From Riptortus pedestris (lineage: Eukaryota; Arthropoda; Insecta; Hemiptera; Alydidae): 64,000 bases of DNA. The translations under genes were made by a program, and so were the position numbers. The stretch spans positions 123,053,001-123,117,000 of the forward strand of contig CM032230.1 in NCBI GenBank assembly GCA_019009955.1. Reading direction: 5' to 3'. The notes beneath the pieces are model-generated. The model was not told the DNA's origin and did no database searches. It saw nothing but the letters and a program-made list of their open reading frames with translations. Shown in pieces: positions 45,406-57,300 of the stretch; position 1 is the stretch's first letter, and every line of letters starts with the position of its first letter.

Positions 45406-45686
45406 TGCGGTTAACACTCATGATAGAGGAAATGTGTAAATAACATTTATAGGTAACTGATTTCATTTATAATAAGATTAGTTCTATACAATATTTCGAT
45501 CCGTATTCTAATAATAGAGATATTACAAATGATCAAAATTTCTCCCTTTTAATTCCTCCTCATCCCAGTCCAATTTCAGCCATTGACAAACTTGATCTTT
45601 AGTTCAGCATGCTTATATATCATTTGGTAGTGAAAGAAAATTTCGAAAAATTTTCTAGAGTGGTAGATATACAGACAAGTGTGCGT

Positions 45687-45752
<66 letters not shown>

Positions 45753-45863
45753 AAACAGACCTCATTTTCGTCATCTCCTAAGTAGGATCGATGGAATAAG
45801 TGCTAATATCGCGCATGAGTCAACCTCAATAGTTGATTTCCCACGAGAGAAATCTGCTAAAAC
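45406..45863 (+). mobile_element. Family A, partial tandem copy
   Basis: The core restarts right after the previous right end (ATGCGGTTAACACTCATGAT, AGATTAGTTCTATACAATAT), followed by (AT)n at 45690-45747 and a second right end GAGAGAAATCTGCTAAAACG. The left end is missing from this unit. Confidence 0.8.
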
Positions 45864-46174
45864 GAATGAAAATACACAATGCATAAAAGGCTTATGAAAT
45901 ATTTAGTTTTATTTAAATGAATGAAAATATTATTCTTGTGTTTTGAGTAGTGAATGTTTAGTTGTTTAGCTGAACAAAAAGTCATTTTTTTCAAGTCTAA
46001 CAAAAAATCAAGAAGAATACCAGAGCATACAAAGCTTTCCTTTGTTTCTGTGTGAGAATATCCCAAAGAAACCGGTTATCAGGATATTCTAGCATTATAT
46101 TACTTTCGCTATATTATATTACTTACGCTAGTATTGTGAATAAAATAGGCCTATTTCCCTCTAAAATATGTTAA

Positions 46175-46235
46175 TTGCGACTGAGTGCACTTTCAGAGCA
46201 ACAGCTCCTCCATCTTCAGTGCCTCTTGGCACAAA
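46175..46235 (-). repeat. Repeat E copy
   Basis: The reverse strand reads CACTGAAGATGGAGGAGCTG TTGCTCTGAAAGTGC. The CTGAAGA...GAAA frame is kept, with a different but still pairing GAGC/GCTC stem. Confidence 0.4.
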
Positions 46236-46309
46236 CCAAAAACCCTTAAATATGCAGTATATATATTTCGATTATTCAACACTAGCTTTGAATAGAAAAG
46301 TTTTCGAAA

Positions 46310-47034
46310 ATTCGAAATATCTCCGTTGCTGTACGTTTTTCGGGAAATATGCACATGATAAAAGGTGTTTATTTTGTTATTTAGAGTAATGTTTGTAATA
46401 TACCCTTTTGTCGTATACCGAAGTATAAGAAGTAGTGCTGCACGCTAAAAACTACCACAAAAGACTCAACCGAACTTAATGAAATGCCGTATGTGATTTG
46501 GCATTAACACTTCCCTGATTATAAGCTATATTAAAATTTCCAGGTACGAACAGGAGTGGGGGTATAAGGAAGGTCTAAAATATAAAATACCGATATTTCG
46601 TAACATTCATTTTTCGGCAAACGTGAATATAACAAAAGTTGTTTGTTATGTTATTTAAAGTACCTTTTGCTATATGAACTTTTGCCGAATAACGAAGTTT
46701 GAATGTGGTGTACACGAAAAACTACAGAAGGGGTCAACAAGGACGCGAACGACTAAATCGAAATCAACTCCTTATTTTTTACTATAATAATATGATAATC
46801 TGTGATTATGTCACATATAAAAAAAATATACATGCACAGGAAACGGGTAATATTAAAATATTGCGTATTTTGTAGAACTAAGTACATAACAAATACTATT
46901 ATTAACATATCCCCAGCATGCTGGACTCGGGTGTAAATCCTAAGAATTGAGACTAGAAATGTAAAAATATTGTACAAAGTAAAGCCCAAAAAAATATACC
47001 ATTATCATTCAGCCTCAAATGGTTTCCCGGCTAG
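46310..47034 (+). mobile_element. Helitron-like non-autonomous element, copy 1
   Basis: Shares long stretches with 55555-56024: TTTTTCGGCAAATATG..., AACAAAAGTTGTTTRTTTTG, TATCCCCAGCA, GACTCGGGTGTAAA and CATTCAGCCTCAAATG. It ends CCCGGCTAG (47031-47034) before a T, the CTRR-T terminus known for Helitrons. Its 3' hairpin is shortened compared with copy 2. Internally the TTTTTCGGCAAA...TTGTCGTATACCGAA module occurs twice (about 46335-46440 and 46605-46710). The 5' end is not defined. Confidence 0.55.
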
Positions 47035-47805
47035 TTGATAAATAAATCATTTTTAATTGTTATCTTATTTAACCAATATAATGGAATTATCCTTGAGATA
47101 ATGCAAGATAAATCCTTTATTTGTCATCGATTAAAATGATTTGAAACCATTTGTGGCTAATTTATTGATTAAATTTTCTGCAGATGTCATATCAACACCT
47201 TTATAAACAGAGTAAGGGCTTTAACCAGAATATATAAATATATAAAAGTTAGATCAATATGACGGAGGAAATGGAGGAAGAAATAAGATTTCTTATTCTA
47301 CACGCGATTCCTGTCACGACTTCAATAACATTTAATTATCACATTATTGAATTTATTTGAAATCATGAATATAAACATTAGTTTTGCTACCAAAGTTGTT
47401 GCAATATTATTGGTAACTTCTTAATGTAATTTCTTCTTAATTGTTTACTTTAAATGGCAGAGTCAATAAAAACGGAACCAGTTTTTGTGCAAATTTATGA
47501 AACAATTAGTCTCCCCTATTGATGTAACTTTATTCTTCATTAAAAATCATTAAGTGCTTTTTTTTTCTTTTTTTTGTGTTTTAATAATTGCTGTTTGGAT
47601 TTATGCGGTGCCGGCATTTCTAGACGACGCATTATGAAGAGGGTGGAGGGAGGGGAGTTATAGTTTTCCTTATGTAATTATTAGGATAATAGTATTTATG
47701 ACTGCGTAGATCACTGGTTACGCGCTATGCCCTTGAAAGAGGCGAATTTTACTTTTAACAGTGTATACATATTTTAGACACGGACAACGATTCCATTTAT
47801 GTAAA
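47035..47805. other. A+T-rich unique DNA
   Basis: Nothing recognised between the Helitron-like 3' end and the next family A left end, apart from poly(T) runs near 47560. Confidence 0.45.
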
Positions 47806-48342
47806 GTCCGTCACGCAGGGGCTGCGTAAACTAAGCAGATTTCCCACGTGAAGTTTTACAATAGAGAAATCTGCCTAATAACAACTGTAGTAGTAAGAAA
47901 CCTCTAAACCTAAAACATTATTTAGGGCGTAATAACCCAGTAGTTTCTAGCCCCAAAAAACAGTTAACCTAACCTCTAAACCTATTCACGAGGGACGAAT
48001 AGTTATGGAAATGGCCACCAGAGCTCTCGGCGGAAAGTCCGAACATAGCCTACTGGTTATCACACACAGATTACAAATCCAAATATCTCGGTTACTATTC
48101 AAGATAGAGAATAAATGCATATATTAATATTTATAGTAAATTTAATTTGCAATAAGATTGGTTCTATACAATTTTTCGATCCGATGCATAATAACGGAGA
48201 TATTTCGAATTTTTGAAAATCCCCCCTCCCACTGGTCCGATTTCAGCCGTTAACGAACTTGATCTTCCTTTTTACATAAAACGATTAAATACCGAGTTTG
48301 GTGACGATTAAACAAAAATTGTGACCACTAGAGTGTTAACAG

Positions 48343-48400
<58 letters not shown>

Positions 48401-48524
48401 TTGAACGGACCTCATTTTCGTCATCTCCTGGGTAGGATCGATGGACATTTGAAGACATTTTTCGAAAATCGCGTCATGAGTACGACCTCAATAGCTGATT
48501 TTCCTTAAAGGAAATCGGCTAATA
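47806..48524 (+). mobile_element. Family A, complete short form, type c
   Basis: GTCCGTCACGCAGGGGCTGC, AAGTTTTACAATAGAGAAATC, type c lead (CCAGAGCTCTCGGCGGAAAG), core, (AT)n at 48346-48397, ATCTCCTGGGTAGGATCGAT and GATTTTCCTTAAAGGAAATC. One of the best preserved copies. Confidence 0.92.
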
Positions 48525-48542
48525 CATGACTAAAAGAAAAGA

Positions 48543-49155
48543 GTCCGTCACGCAGGGGCTGCGTTAACTTAGATTTCCCACGTGCGTCAGGTATTTGCAT
48601 TTATTTCGAAACTTAAAACTTCAATGAGAAAAATATGTGGTATTAAAGCTTCAAATAAAGTGCTTCATAAAATAATAGAATATTGTTAATATGAAATGAG
48701 TAGGAGTGGGGGTTTACTAAAGACCGAAAACTAAAAAATGCAAATATCTCAGTTAATAATCAAGATAGTGAAGAAATGTACATAACAACATTTATAGAAC
48801 ATTACATTTGCGATAAGATTGGTTCTATGCAATATTTCGATCCGACACATATTATATTAACGGAGACATTAAGAATTTTAGAAATTCTCCCCCTCTAAAC
48901 CCCCCTCCCCCGGCTCCGATTTCAGCCATTAACGAACTTGAGCTTTCTTTTTACATAAAACGATTATACATCAAGTTTGGTGACGATAAGATAAAAAATG
49001 TGACCGCCAGAGCGCTTCAATATGCAGTAGACAAATATTTATATAGAATGGACTTAATTTTCGTCGTCTCCTGGGTAGGATCGGTGGGCATTTGAGGAAA
49101 TGTTTCGAAAATAGCGTAATCAATAGCTGATTTCCTTAAGGGAAATCTGTTAAAA
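48543..49155 (+). mobile_element. Family A, complete short form, type b, 18 bp after the previous copy
   Basis: GTCCGTCACGCAGGGGCTGC, type b lead (AGTAGGAGTGGGGGTTTACT), core, GACCGCCAGAGCGC without a long (AT)n, right end TTCCTTAAGGGAAATCTGTT AAAA. Confidence 0.9.
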
Positions 49156-49349
49156 CGTAGTTTGGCAAAGTTAAGCAGGATGGGCCATGAATAAGCAACC
49201 TTTGGATTTCCATTAAAGTCGGTTTGAAAGGTCAATATCCTTCATGGACTGTTTTGTCGACGTACTATTATGGTTTATGGAAGACGTGTTAATTAACGCT
49301 TTACATCCGTTTATTATTATGGAGGAACAGTTAAAAAAAAAAAAAATGT

Positions 49350-49418
49350 AGCATTTGGGGCATTTTTCGAAAATTGTGTCATGAATACAACCTTATTTTC
49401 TTGAAGTGTATAAGGGGA
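49350..49418 (+). mobile_element. Family A, right-end fragment
   Basis: CATTTTTCGAAAATTGTGTC followed by ATGAATACAACCTTATTTTC, a decayed right end 200 bp after the previous copy. Confidence 0.5.
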
Positions 49419-49656
49419 AAAAATAAAATACGACGGGATAAACAGAATAGATGTCTAATAATATTAAATAAAAGATAACTTACTTGGTGAAATAATAAAT
49501 AAGTTAAAAGAGAACAAAATAAGGGCTGGCCACAGTAAATCAAAACTATTTTCACCACTTTAAACCAATATTTTCACCACACTATATCACGAAATACTAA
49601 ACAGTCAAACAGTACAACAGAAAACTCAAAGCGGTAAGGTAATTCAGAGGTTACCC

Positions 49657-49718
49657 CAGTGTTGCCAGTAAACAAAAATAATATGTTTCATTGTTTAACA
49701 TAACTGCTGGCAACACTG
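49657..49718. repeat. Short inverted repeat CAGTGTTGCCAG
   Basis: CAGTGTTGCCAG (49657-49668) and CTGGCAACACTG (49707-49718) are exact inverses with 38 bp between. CAGTGTTGCCA is a terminus type seen in some cut-and-paste DNA transposons (inference), but there is no matching target duplication and no transposase. Confidence 0.5.
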
Positions 49719-50164
49719 ATCAGCTGGGCGAAACCTCCCCTCAGCAGTGCGTTTGACTGCTAAAATCTGATTTTATTTTTCAAAACTATGTTTGGTGCCC
49801 CTATGCCCCCCCCCCTAAAGGAATCTACTCCACGTATAACATAACAGTATTGAACCCGACTCCACGCTCAATTTCAAAGATAAAGGGGAAGGATCTCAGT
49901 AATGTATTTACGCTACAGAAAAACAAGATGAAAGAAAACGTCACACAAAATCTATAAGTCTATTACTTAGAGATATAAAATTAATCCTTTGTGGAGGCTA
50001 TATCAGGTCGCAGGAAGTCGATTCATTCCCTTCTGTTCAGTTACAGCTCTAATTGCTTCCGGCCCTCTCTACCAGTTTTCCTCTAACAATGTAGTTTAAT
50101 GTGTTTACATCTACACATCTGTGTTTCGGTTCGGATTTTAATCAATGGGGTAAAATACAAAAAA

Positions 50165-51086
50165 GTCTGTCACGCAGGGACTGCGTAAACTAAGCAGATT
50201 TCCCATATGCTGGTATGACTTTTGTTCTCTCACTGCATATTCACCATTTCTAAATAGTAGAAGGGGGGGGGTTACTGAAGACTGAAAACAAGAATGCGCG
50301 AATAAGTCGCTTAATACATAGCAGAGTTACGGAATAAATGCATTGAACGCAATTTAGTAGAACATCTATAGCTTAACAAGATTTCTTCTATAACATTCTA
50401 CGTTCCTACTCATAAAAACGGAAATATTTTGAATTTTCGAATTCCCCCATCCTCACAAAACAACTACTATTTCACCCCCGATTTCAGTCAAGGGCAAATA
50501 AGATGTTTAGTGTTGACTGAAACAATTAAATATCGAGTATGGTATACATAATCATTTTCCAGCATAGAACATAAACTCTTAACTGATGACGTCACAACAA
50601 AATATTTGCATGCATCTCAAAAATTATATTATTCGGTGCATGATATAACAGCTTATTGTTAATATAACATGAGTAGTAGTGGGGGTTTACTGAGAACCTA
50701 AAACTAAACATTCCAAATATCTCAATTGGTTAATATTCATAATACAGAAAATATGTATAGAATAACATTTATAGAACATTAAATTTGCCATAAGATTCTT
50801 TCAAAGAATTGTTGAATGCAATGTTCAATAAAAGAAATATTTTAAATTTTCAAAATTCACCATGTAAACCCTCTCCTCCATGTTCGATTCCAGCCTTAAA
50901 GAACTAGATATTTAGTTTTACATGAAACGATTATAAGTCAAATATAGCTAATATATACGAACGAAACTCATTTTCGTCATTTACTAGATACAATCGATTT
51001 CGATTGATTTGACATTTCAAGATTTCGAAAATCGCGTCAAGAGTACAACCTCAATAGCCGATTTCCCCTTAGGAGAATTTGCTAAA
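50165..51086 (+). mobile_element. Family A, complete long form
   Basis: GTCTGTCACGCAGGGACTGC left end, first core 50300-50540, AACTGATGACGTCACAACAA, second lead AGTAGTAGTGGGGGTTTACT, second core 50700-50940, right end TTTCCCCTTAGGAGAATTTG CTAAAA. No (AT)n. Confidence 0.85.
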
Positions 51087-51387
51087 AGTGGGCATAATAA
51101 TTGGACTAATACATTAGAAATAAATGATCAACATGTGATATTAGGGGCGACCGTATAATTGGAGAATTTGTTTCCTTGAAATACCTCAATGACTCTTGAT
51201 TTTCGAAATGAAACGGAAATGGAGTCGAGTTAACCAACAACTAAAACGAATGACTAATCAACAATAAATCCGGTAGAAAGCGCTATTAAAGCAATTGAAT
51301 GTTTTTATATTTTTTTTTATGATCAATTAATATTAATGAATGGTTCTATTTCCGCCACAGGGAAATAGCGTATTTGCCTCCTAAGAA

Positions 51388-52202
51388 CCATACCTTAAGG
51401 GAAATCCGATATTGAGGTCGTAATCATGACGCGATTTTTGAAAAAATTCCTCAAATGACCATCGATCCTACCTAGTAGATGACGTGTCAATCTATCAGCA
51501 TATTTGTCTGTTACCGCTCTACTCTTGTTTTATCGTTACCAAACTCGATATATAATCGTTTTATGTAAACAGAAACATCAAGTTTCCTAACGGTAAAATT
51601 CGGGCAAGTGGGATGGGTAAGGGTTTAAAAGGTGAGAATTTCGAAAATTCAATATATCTCGATTATTATACGTCGGATTGAAAATGTGTATGTACCTAAT
51701 CTTATTGCAAATTTAATTTTTTTATAAATGTTGTTCTACACATATTTTCTGTATCATGATTATTAACCGAGGTATATGGACGTTTTAGTTTTCAGTCTTA
51801 AGTGAATCCCCACTCCTACTCATGTCATATTAACAATATGCCGTTATAGCATGGACCGTTTCGGTCAATGTGGTTTTCATTGAACTATTACATTGTGAGA
51901 GACACGCGGAAATGTCTTCTGATAATTATGCGTTCTATTCTGGAAAATGTTTATTTGAGATATACCATACTCGATGTTTAGTAGTTTCAGTCAACACTAA
52001 AGATCATATTTGTTATTGGCTGAATTTGGACCTGGAATAGTGGTGGTTTAGAGAGGGGATTAGAAAATTCTAAATATTTTCGTTCAAAGTCAGATAGTAA
52101 AATGATATAAAACCAATCATTTTAAGCTATTGATGTTCTACAATTATTGTTCTATGCTGTTTTTCGTAAATCAAGTATTAAGCGAGCCCCTGCTTGACGG
52201 AC
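51388..52202 (-). mobile_element. Family A, long form
   Basis: CCTTAAGGGAAATCCGATAT right end, GTTACCGCTCTACTC, core, lead CCCCACTCCTACTCATGTCA, second core 51950-52150, then a shortened left end GCGAGCCCCTGCTTGACGG AC. Confidence 0.82.
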
Positions 52203-52209
52203 GTTTCAT

Positions 52210-52262
52210 CATCAGAGTTGGGTTGTCGGACATTTGAAGAAATATTTAAAAAATATCGTATT
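52210..52262 (+). mobile_element. Family A, right-end fragment
   Basis: GTTGTCGGACATTTGAAGAA followed by ATATTTAAAAAATATCGTAT. It lies beside the left end of the preceding opposite-strand copy. Confidence 0.45.
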
Positions 52263-52436
52263 TAGAGTGGTTGGATGGAACCAGAGGAAGAGGTGGGGTA
52301 TTGAATGAGCGACTTCCTACCGGCATGTATCGTGTAATACTAACAGCTGTAGTTTTACACTCACTCCGTGAATAGATCCAAACCACATGATGTCTGGCTT
52401 ACATTTCAAAAGGGCTACACGCGATATCTATACGTT

Positions 52437-52656
52437 GGTATTTATTGACGTCCACATTCTGCCACTACGGCTAATTGGGACGGGGTGTCAACAGGTTTTC
52501 ACCCTTTTCTAGCCAGGGTGGGACTAAGGATTTTATTTAATGAGTTCCTGGCGAAATTCATTCCCACTGCTCAGGCGGGATTCTAACCCAGCACTCTAGG
52601 TTCGACTGGTGAGATTAAGACCAACGCCTTAATTCACACGCCTAGGCCCCGCGGTA
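52437..52656 (-). mobile_element. SINE-T, near full length, diverged
   Basis: Tail TTATTGACGTCCACATTC, body CACCCTTTTCTAGCCAGGGT, B-box region CAGGCGGGATTCTAACCC, then CTCTAGGTTCGACTGGTGAG and AACGCCTTAATTCACACG from the head. Confidence 0.82.
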
Positions 52657-54011
52657 TCAATCATTCTTCTATAATCTTTAAAATTTCTTTGAAGGAGAAA
52701 TGGCCGAAGGACAATAGATGAGAAACACGCGAACTCTCTACTTTGTTTTACTCTACATTTTTTGCGTACTCTATGACTCCTCTTCATGAGTAATACGCTA
52801 TTATAAAAAGATTCGACCTTACCACCTTGGCATTCACGTCAAAACTAACAATAATGGATATAATGGATCACATCACTCAGCTGATAATATCTATACATTA
52901 AAGTGATGAACAGTGTAGAAATTGAATACCTACAAAGTTTGGAGTTTTGAAAAATCTATTCCAGAAGAAGCATAGCTACATCTACATCTAATCTACTTGC
53001 TCTTTATTTACATTTTTGATAAATATACCACGTAAATTTCTTATCTCAAGTTTTATTTTTCACATCATATTATTCATACTTAATTTTTAATTTTTAACAA
53101 ACCAGAGATACTATTTTGGTTTAAATGCCTGTGACGTTGAATAGTAGTCAATAGTAAGGCGAATGACGGTAGCATCCGGTCTGTATTTAGAACCCCATTA
53201 AATATCTATTTTACAGCTATTACTGCCAGCTGGTACAACAAATAATAACTGGTATTCTGCCAAAAAATAATCGTTTTCTAATAATATTACCAAATTATTA
53301 AATATAACAATTTTGTCTCCGACTTCCTTGATGGCTTCACCTGATGACTGTTTTAAGACTTAGAGAATCGATCCTCCATAATAGTGTACTGAGCCCCTGC
53401 TACTCTGAAGATGGATTAGAAATGAAAATGTTATGAATCAGTAGATACTAGACGAGTGGCCATCCCTAAAATCTTTTCTTGTTGAGTGACTTTGAGGTAC
53501 TTTGGTTTAGAGTTAAGTTATAAGTCAATCTTTTTTAATCAAAAAAGAGGGGTATTAATCATGTAACGTTTAATGCTGTAATTTAAATTACAGGAGAATG
53601 TTGTTGTTTTTTTTAAATGGTTTTAATTGTTGCACCTATACTTTTCAGTTGTAAAGATTTCGATATTCTTCTCTATTTTGAAGTGTCTTATTATTTTAAT
53701 AATACACTGAATGTAAGGCTGGCCTTTGAAAGATATTTCTGAAATAAAGAGTTAAAACAAGTGGAGATGTCGAACGTTTGCAACCACGGATGTGTACATC
53801 AACCCCTACCAGGCAGGAGATTCAACTTGCTACTTTGATAATATTATGTTAAAAAATACTTGGATACACACCTTCACAGCGCACTTTTATAAATAGTTCA
53901 TTGAAATTATGGTATTTTCACTTACAACTCATTAGTTCAATTTAGTAGTAGTCGTTACAGCATATTATTATTTTAATGGGATATATAATGTTATTTTTCT
54001 ATTTTGCCTAC
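52657..54011. other. Intron downstream of the 54-kb exon
   Basis: A+T-rich unique DNA. Isolated CTGATGA/CTGAAGATGG strings at 53340 and 53396 recall repeat E but lack a pairing stem. No exon or complete repeat is seen. Confidence 0.45.
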
Positions 54012-54086
54012 CTCCTTGGTGGCTGGATGCATGTCTGCTTCGTCGTTCCTGCCACCCCATCTCTTCCCTACCATGCACGCGTCATC
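54012..54086 (-). CDS. Upstream internal exon of the same putative KLF-type gene
   Basis: This is a 75-nt minus-strand exon: acceptor TTTTTAATTTCAG/GATGAC with a pyrimidine-rich run, donor AAGGAG/GTAGGC. It is exactly 25 codons, starts and ends in phase 0, and one frame is open throughout (DDACMVGKRWGG, then RNDEADMHPATKE). The base composition is clearly richer in G+C than the surrounding DNA. The phase fits the PVDLS exon about 22 kb downstream, giving a junction reading ...ATKE/ASGPPVQLEPVDLS. I do not recognise the peptide itself. The link to the KLF exon rests on strand, phase and order only. An unrelated or alternatively used micro-exon cannot be excluded. Confidence 0.5.
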
Positions 54087-54371
54087 CTGAAATTAAAAAT
54101 GAATTGATGAAAAATAAATAAATATATGGAACTAAAAATAATAAAAAAAATAAATAAAAACAATTGTTAAAACTCATAACTGACAGAAATATAAACAACA
54201 TACCACACTACCAGAAGTTTAAATAAAGGCGATTGTTGCCACGAAGAAGTTTCTGTGCTCCAATTTCAAAATAGTTGGATATTTGGGGGTGGGGGTATTA
54301 ATCATAATCAAACTCAAAGTAAAAAAAAAAACTCCTCGTTTGAAACCTGTGTGGTCTATCAAAATTTGTTT

Positions 54372-54968
54372 GGTGGACAACTCAGTAAATAAAACTTTAG
54401 TCCTTTTAGGAAAGTGTAGTTACCTGTAGATAGTCATGTTAACGTATAGCAGCATAAACTGGTGGTTAATTAATAAATTAGCCAGTATTTTAGTTATTTC
54501 TTATGCTACTCTGAATTAGGGCGGACTATTTACTGGTCACCACCCTTATCTAGTCAGGGTGGGTCTAAGGATTTTATTTAATGATTTCGTCACTTAATAA
54601 AGTCTATTGCCAACGCGGGAATCCAACCCACGACTTGACCAAATAAAATATTTTTATTACCAAACTAATTAATAAAAAGTTGTACATAATTTCTCATATT
54701 AAAAAATAATGTATAGATTTTAGGTTGCATACGGGTTTTTATATTGTTCCATTATATGTTTTAAAAAATAAGAGTTTTGTTTCTACTAATCGTTTAAACA
54801 GCTTGAAGCTTTTATAAAAATTGATTCGTGACAGTTGAACATGTTGTAAAATTCTGTATTTCCTAAATTTGACTTGGACACCCTTTTCTAACCAGGGTGG
54901 GTCTAAGGATTTTATTTAATGAAATAAATAAAATCGAATTCGCCACTCTAGGATTACCATGTGAGAAT
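54372..54968. mobile_element. Cluster of three SINE-T remnants
   Basis: 54372-54480 is a weak plus-strand copy (AGTTACCTGTAGATAGTC, TGGTGGTTAATTAATAAA). 54528-54645 (minus) has CCACCCTTATCTAGTCAGGG and ACGCGGGAATCCAACCC. 54880-54968 (minus) has CCCTTTTCTAACCAGGGTGG and CGCCACTCTAGGATTACCAT with a deletion between. This is a local hot spot of insertion. Confidence 0.7.
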
Positions 54969-55002
54969 ACATATTATTATAAGTAAAAAAACATCGGTTG
55001 AA

Positions 55003-55068
55003 AAATTTACTGATTTAATGACTTATATTGTTATATATATTTCTATAAGTAATTAAATCAGTAAATTT
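55003..55068. repeat. Hairpin with 25-bp arms
   Basis: AAATTTACTGATTTAAT-G-ACTTATA (55003-55027) pairs with 55044-55068 with one mismatch, around a 16-nt A+T loop. The size would suit a small stem-loop RNA or a foldback remnant. No other copy is seen in the window. Confidence 0.7.
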
Positions 55069-55554
55069 ATCGAAAAATAGTGAAACTGCAAACAAATACA
55101 GAAACTTTACTTTAAAGAAGTAAAATTTATGCAAGATATAATACTATACAAGCCTTATAAAGGCTGATGATGTTGTACTATACATTCAAAAGAAATCAGT
55201 CCAGCACATCAACTCGAAAGTAGAGAATGTATTGTTGACAGTCTAATCTCAAGAAGAATACAATTATCCCAAATCAGCTGATTGAAAGATAATTCAGTAT
55301 CATGTCTACTGATAGTCAATCAGAAATGACAAATGACTTCAGAGTGATCCTATATATTTTATCTCCATTACGTAATATATGGATTTCTATACGGTTAGAT
55401 TTTTATTTACATTTTCAAATGAAAGCGTCCATACACAAGCTTGATTTTTTTTATGAGAAAAATTCTTAGTCATAAAGACAGCGAACTTCTACAGAAACAG
55501 CTGAGCAACAAGTGTGCGATTTGATCTTATATTTAAAAATGAATGTTTGTGTAT

Positions 55555-56024
55555 ATGTCCATTATAGACTCGTAAACGGCTGAACCGAATTTTATGAAAC
55601 TTGGTAAGTATATTACTACTAACTCAGGCTAGGTTTCTGGCCGTATTAGTATTCTCTGAGACGAACAGGCATGGGGGTTATAATGAAGGCCTGAAATTAA
55701 AAATAGCAATATTTCGTCTCTTATTGGTTTTTCGGCAAATATGTACATAACAAAAGTTGTTTATTTTGTTATTTAGAGTAACTTTTGTAATACTTCCTTT
55801 TGTCGTATACCGAATTATAAATGAGTTATACGCTAAAAACAATAGTGGGAGTCAACTATTTTACGTGGCACATAACAAATACTTTTATTATTAACATATC
55901 CCCAGCACTCCGGACTCGGGTGTAAACACTAAGCATCGAGAATGGAAAATAAAAAAAGTAAAAAAAATACCATCATCATTCAGCCTCAAATGATTTCCCT
56001 GGTGAAGCCGGGTACCTTAGCTAG
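55555..56024 (+). mobile_element. Helitron-like non-autonomous element, copy 2
   Basis: Begins near GTCCATTATAGACTCG and CGGCTGAACCGAATTTTATG, and ends GAAGCCGGGTACCTTAGCTAG followed by T. The GAAGCCGGG...CTAG-T end is the type seen in arthropod Helitrons: CTRR end, host T, GC-rich subterminal hairpin. It has no coding capacity and aligns with 46310-47034. The 5' TC end is not certain. Confidence 0.6.
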
Positions 56025-56907
56025 TTGGTAATAAAACATTTTGGTATACAACACATTACAGCTGATGTCTTTGTGGTTTTTAATTTTCCCTGTTTCCAAA
56101 CCCACACATTCCCAGACTAATTTCAGTATTTAAAGAACTTAAATCCTTTTCTTTTTTTTTTTTTTTCCTAGTGTTGTATATTATAATATTCTTAAGTTAA
56201 ATTTATTCCCGCCAACATTTCCATTTGTTTCCATCACACCAAGTTAGGTTGGCAGTACTCCAGCTGTACTTCAAGTCAGCACTGGTAGTCATTCTCGCAT
56301 CGTGTGTGCTTGGATACTAGTCAAGGTTTTCTTCGTATCCTTTTTAGAAATGCCATTTAATTAGAATTTCCTTCTCATTTAATTCCAAATGTATCCAAAT
56401 GAAATCAAGATTATTCGTGTTCATCCATACAACTCTGCGAGGTGTATTGGTCATATTTCCTGAGCTTCTTACTTCCCTTAGTGGTCTGTCGTTCCTTTCC
56501 ACTCCCCCCTCACCCATTTCATTTACTCTCTAGAGATCAGTCATATAATTACATTTTCTCAATGTTCGTACTATTGTTTCATTCCTTTAACAACCCACAT
56601 AAATGAAATATTTAAATACCGAGTACGGTATAGATCAAATCGAATCTAGAAAATTCGAACGAATGGAAAGATTTCAATCTAAGAACATTCACTCATTCGT
56701 AAATACTTATAAATGGATTGGAAAGGAGGGGGAGAGAAGAATTATTTCAAAAAATCCCAAAAGTGCATTATAAATCAACGCATTAACAATTTATCACCAG
56801 AAACAAACAAATAGACTAAAACTTACATGTGTTCATGAACACCTTCATTTGTGTGTGCTTTTATTCCAATATACCGCATCTACTATTGTCATTAGTGGTA
56901 GGTGTTT

Positions 56908-57300
56908 CTATATTTCTTGGAACAAACAAGTTACAGTTAAAAATACAAAAATCCTTTTTATGCCGTAGAGACGATGAACTCTAAGGAGTTCTTTTAGGTT
57001 CGGTTTAAGGTTCAAAGCTCTTCTTAGAAGATAGTATTTCTGACAATTGAGGAAAATATGTGAGACGGTAAGATGGACATAACAATAATTGCAGTTTGGT
57101 GGGAAGAAGCCCTTCAATAAATAACTATGTGTTAATTTTGTGAGTCCAATTCGGACACGGGCAAGAATGACCTCCTCTTTTCAGATTTTTCTATTTGAAA
57201 GTGTTCCAACGCTCGGTAATTTCTTTGATTTGTCGCAGTTTATTGTCGTGTTTTTTCGTCCAATTGATTGTCTTAGAATGTTGTGGTACGTGAAGAGGAG
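56908..57300 (-). pseudogene. RNase H / zinc-knuckle C-terminus of a non-LTR retrotransposon
   Basis: The minus strand reads NKLRQIKEITERWNTFK, then after a stop/frameshift EEVILARVRIGLTKLTHSYL, then FFPPNCNYCYVHLTVSHIFL with NCQKYYLLRRAL. The block (R/V)RIGxTxLTHxYLL followed by C-x2-C-x7-H-x4-C is the characteristic end of Jockey/R1-type polyproteins after RNase H. It is broken by at least one frameshift and one stop. It differs in sequence from the tail at 11977-12165, so a different LINE family is represented. Host function is not expected. Confidence 0.75.

Noticed and set aside
49657..49718. Complete hAT-type MITE
   Set aside because: The 12-bp arms fit, but the 8-bp flanks (GTTACCCC versus ATCAGCTG) are not duplicated, so only an inverted repeat is reported.
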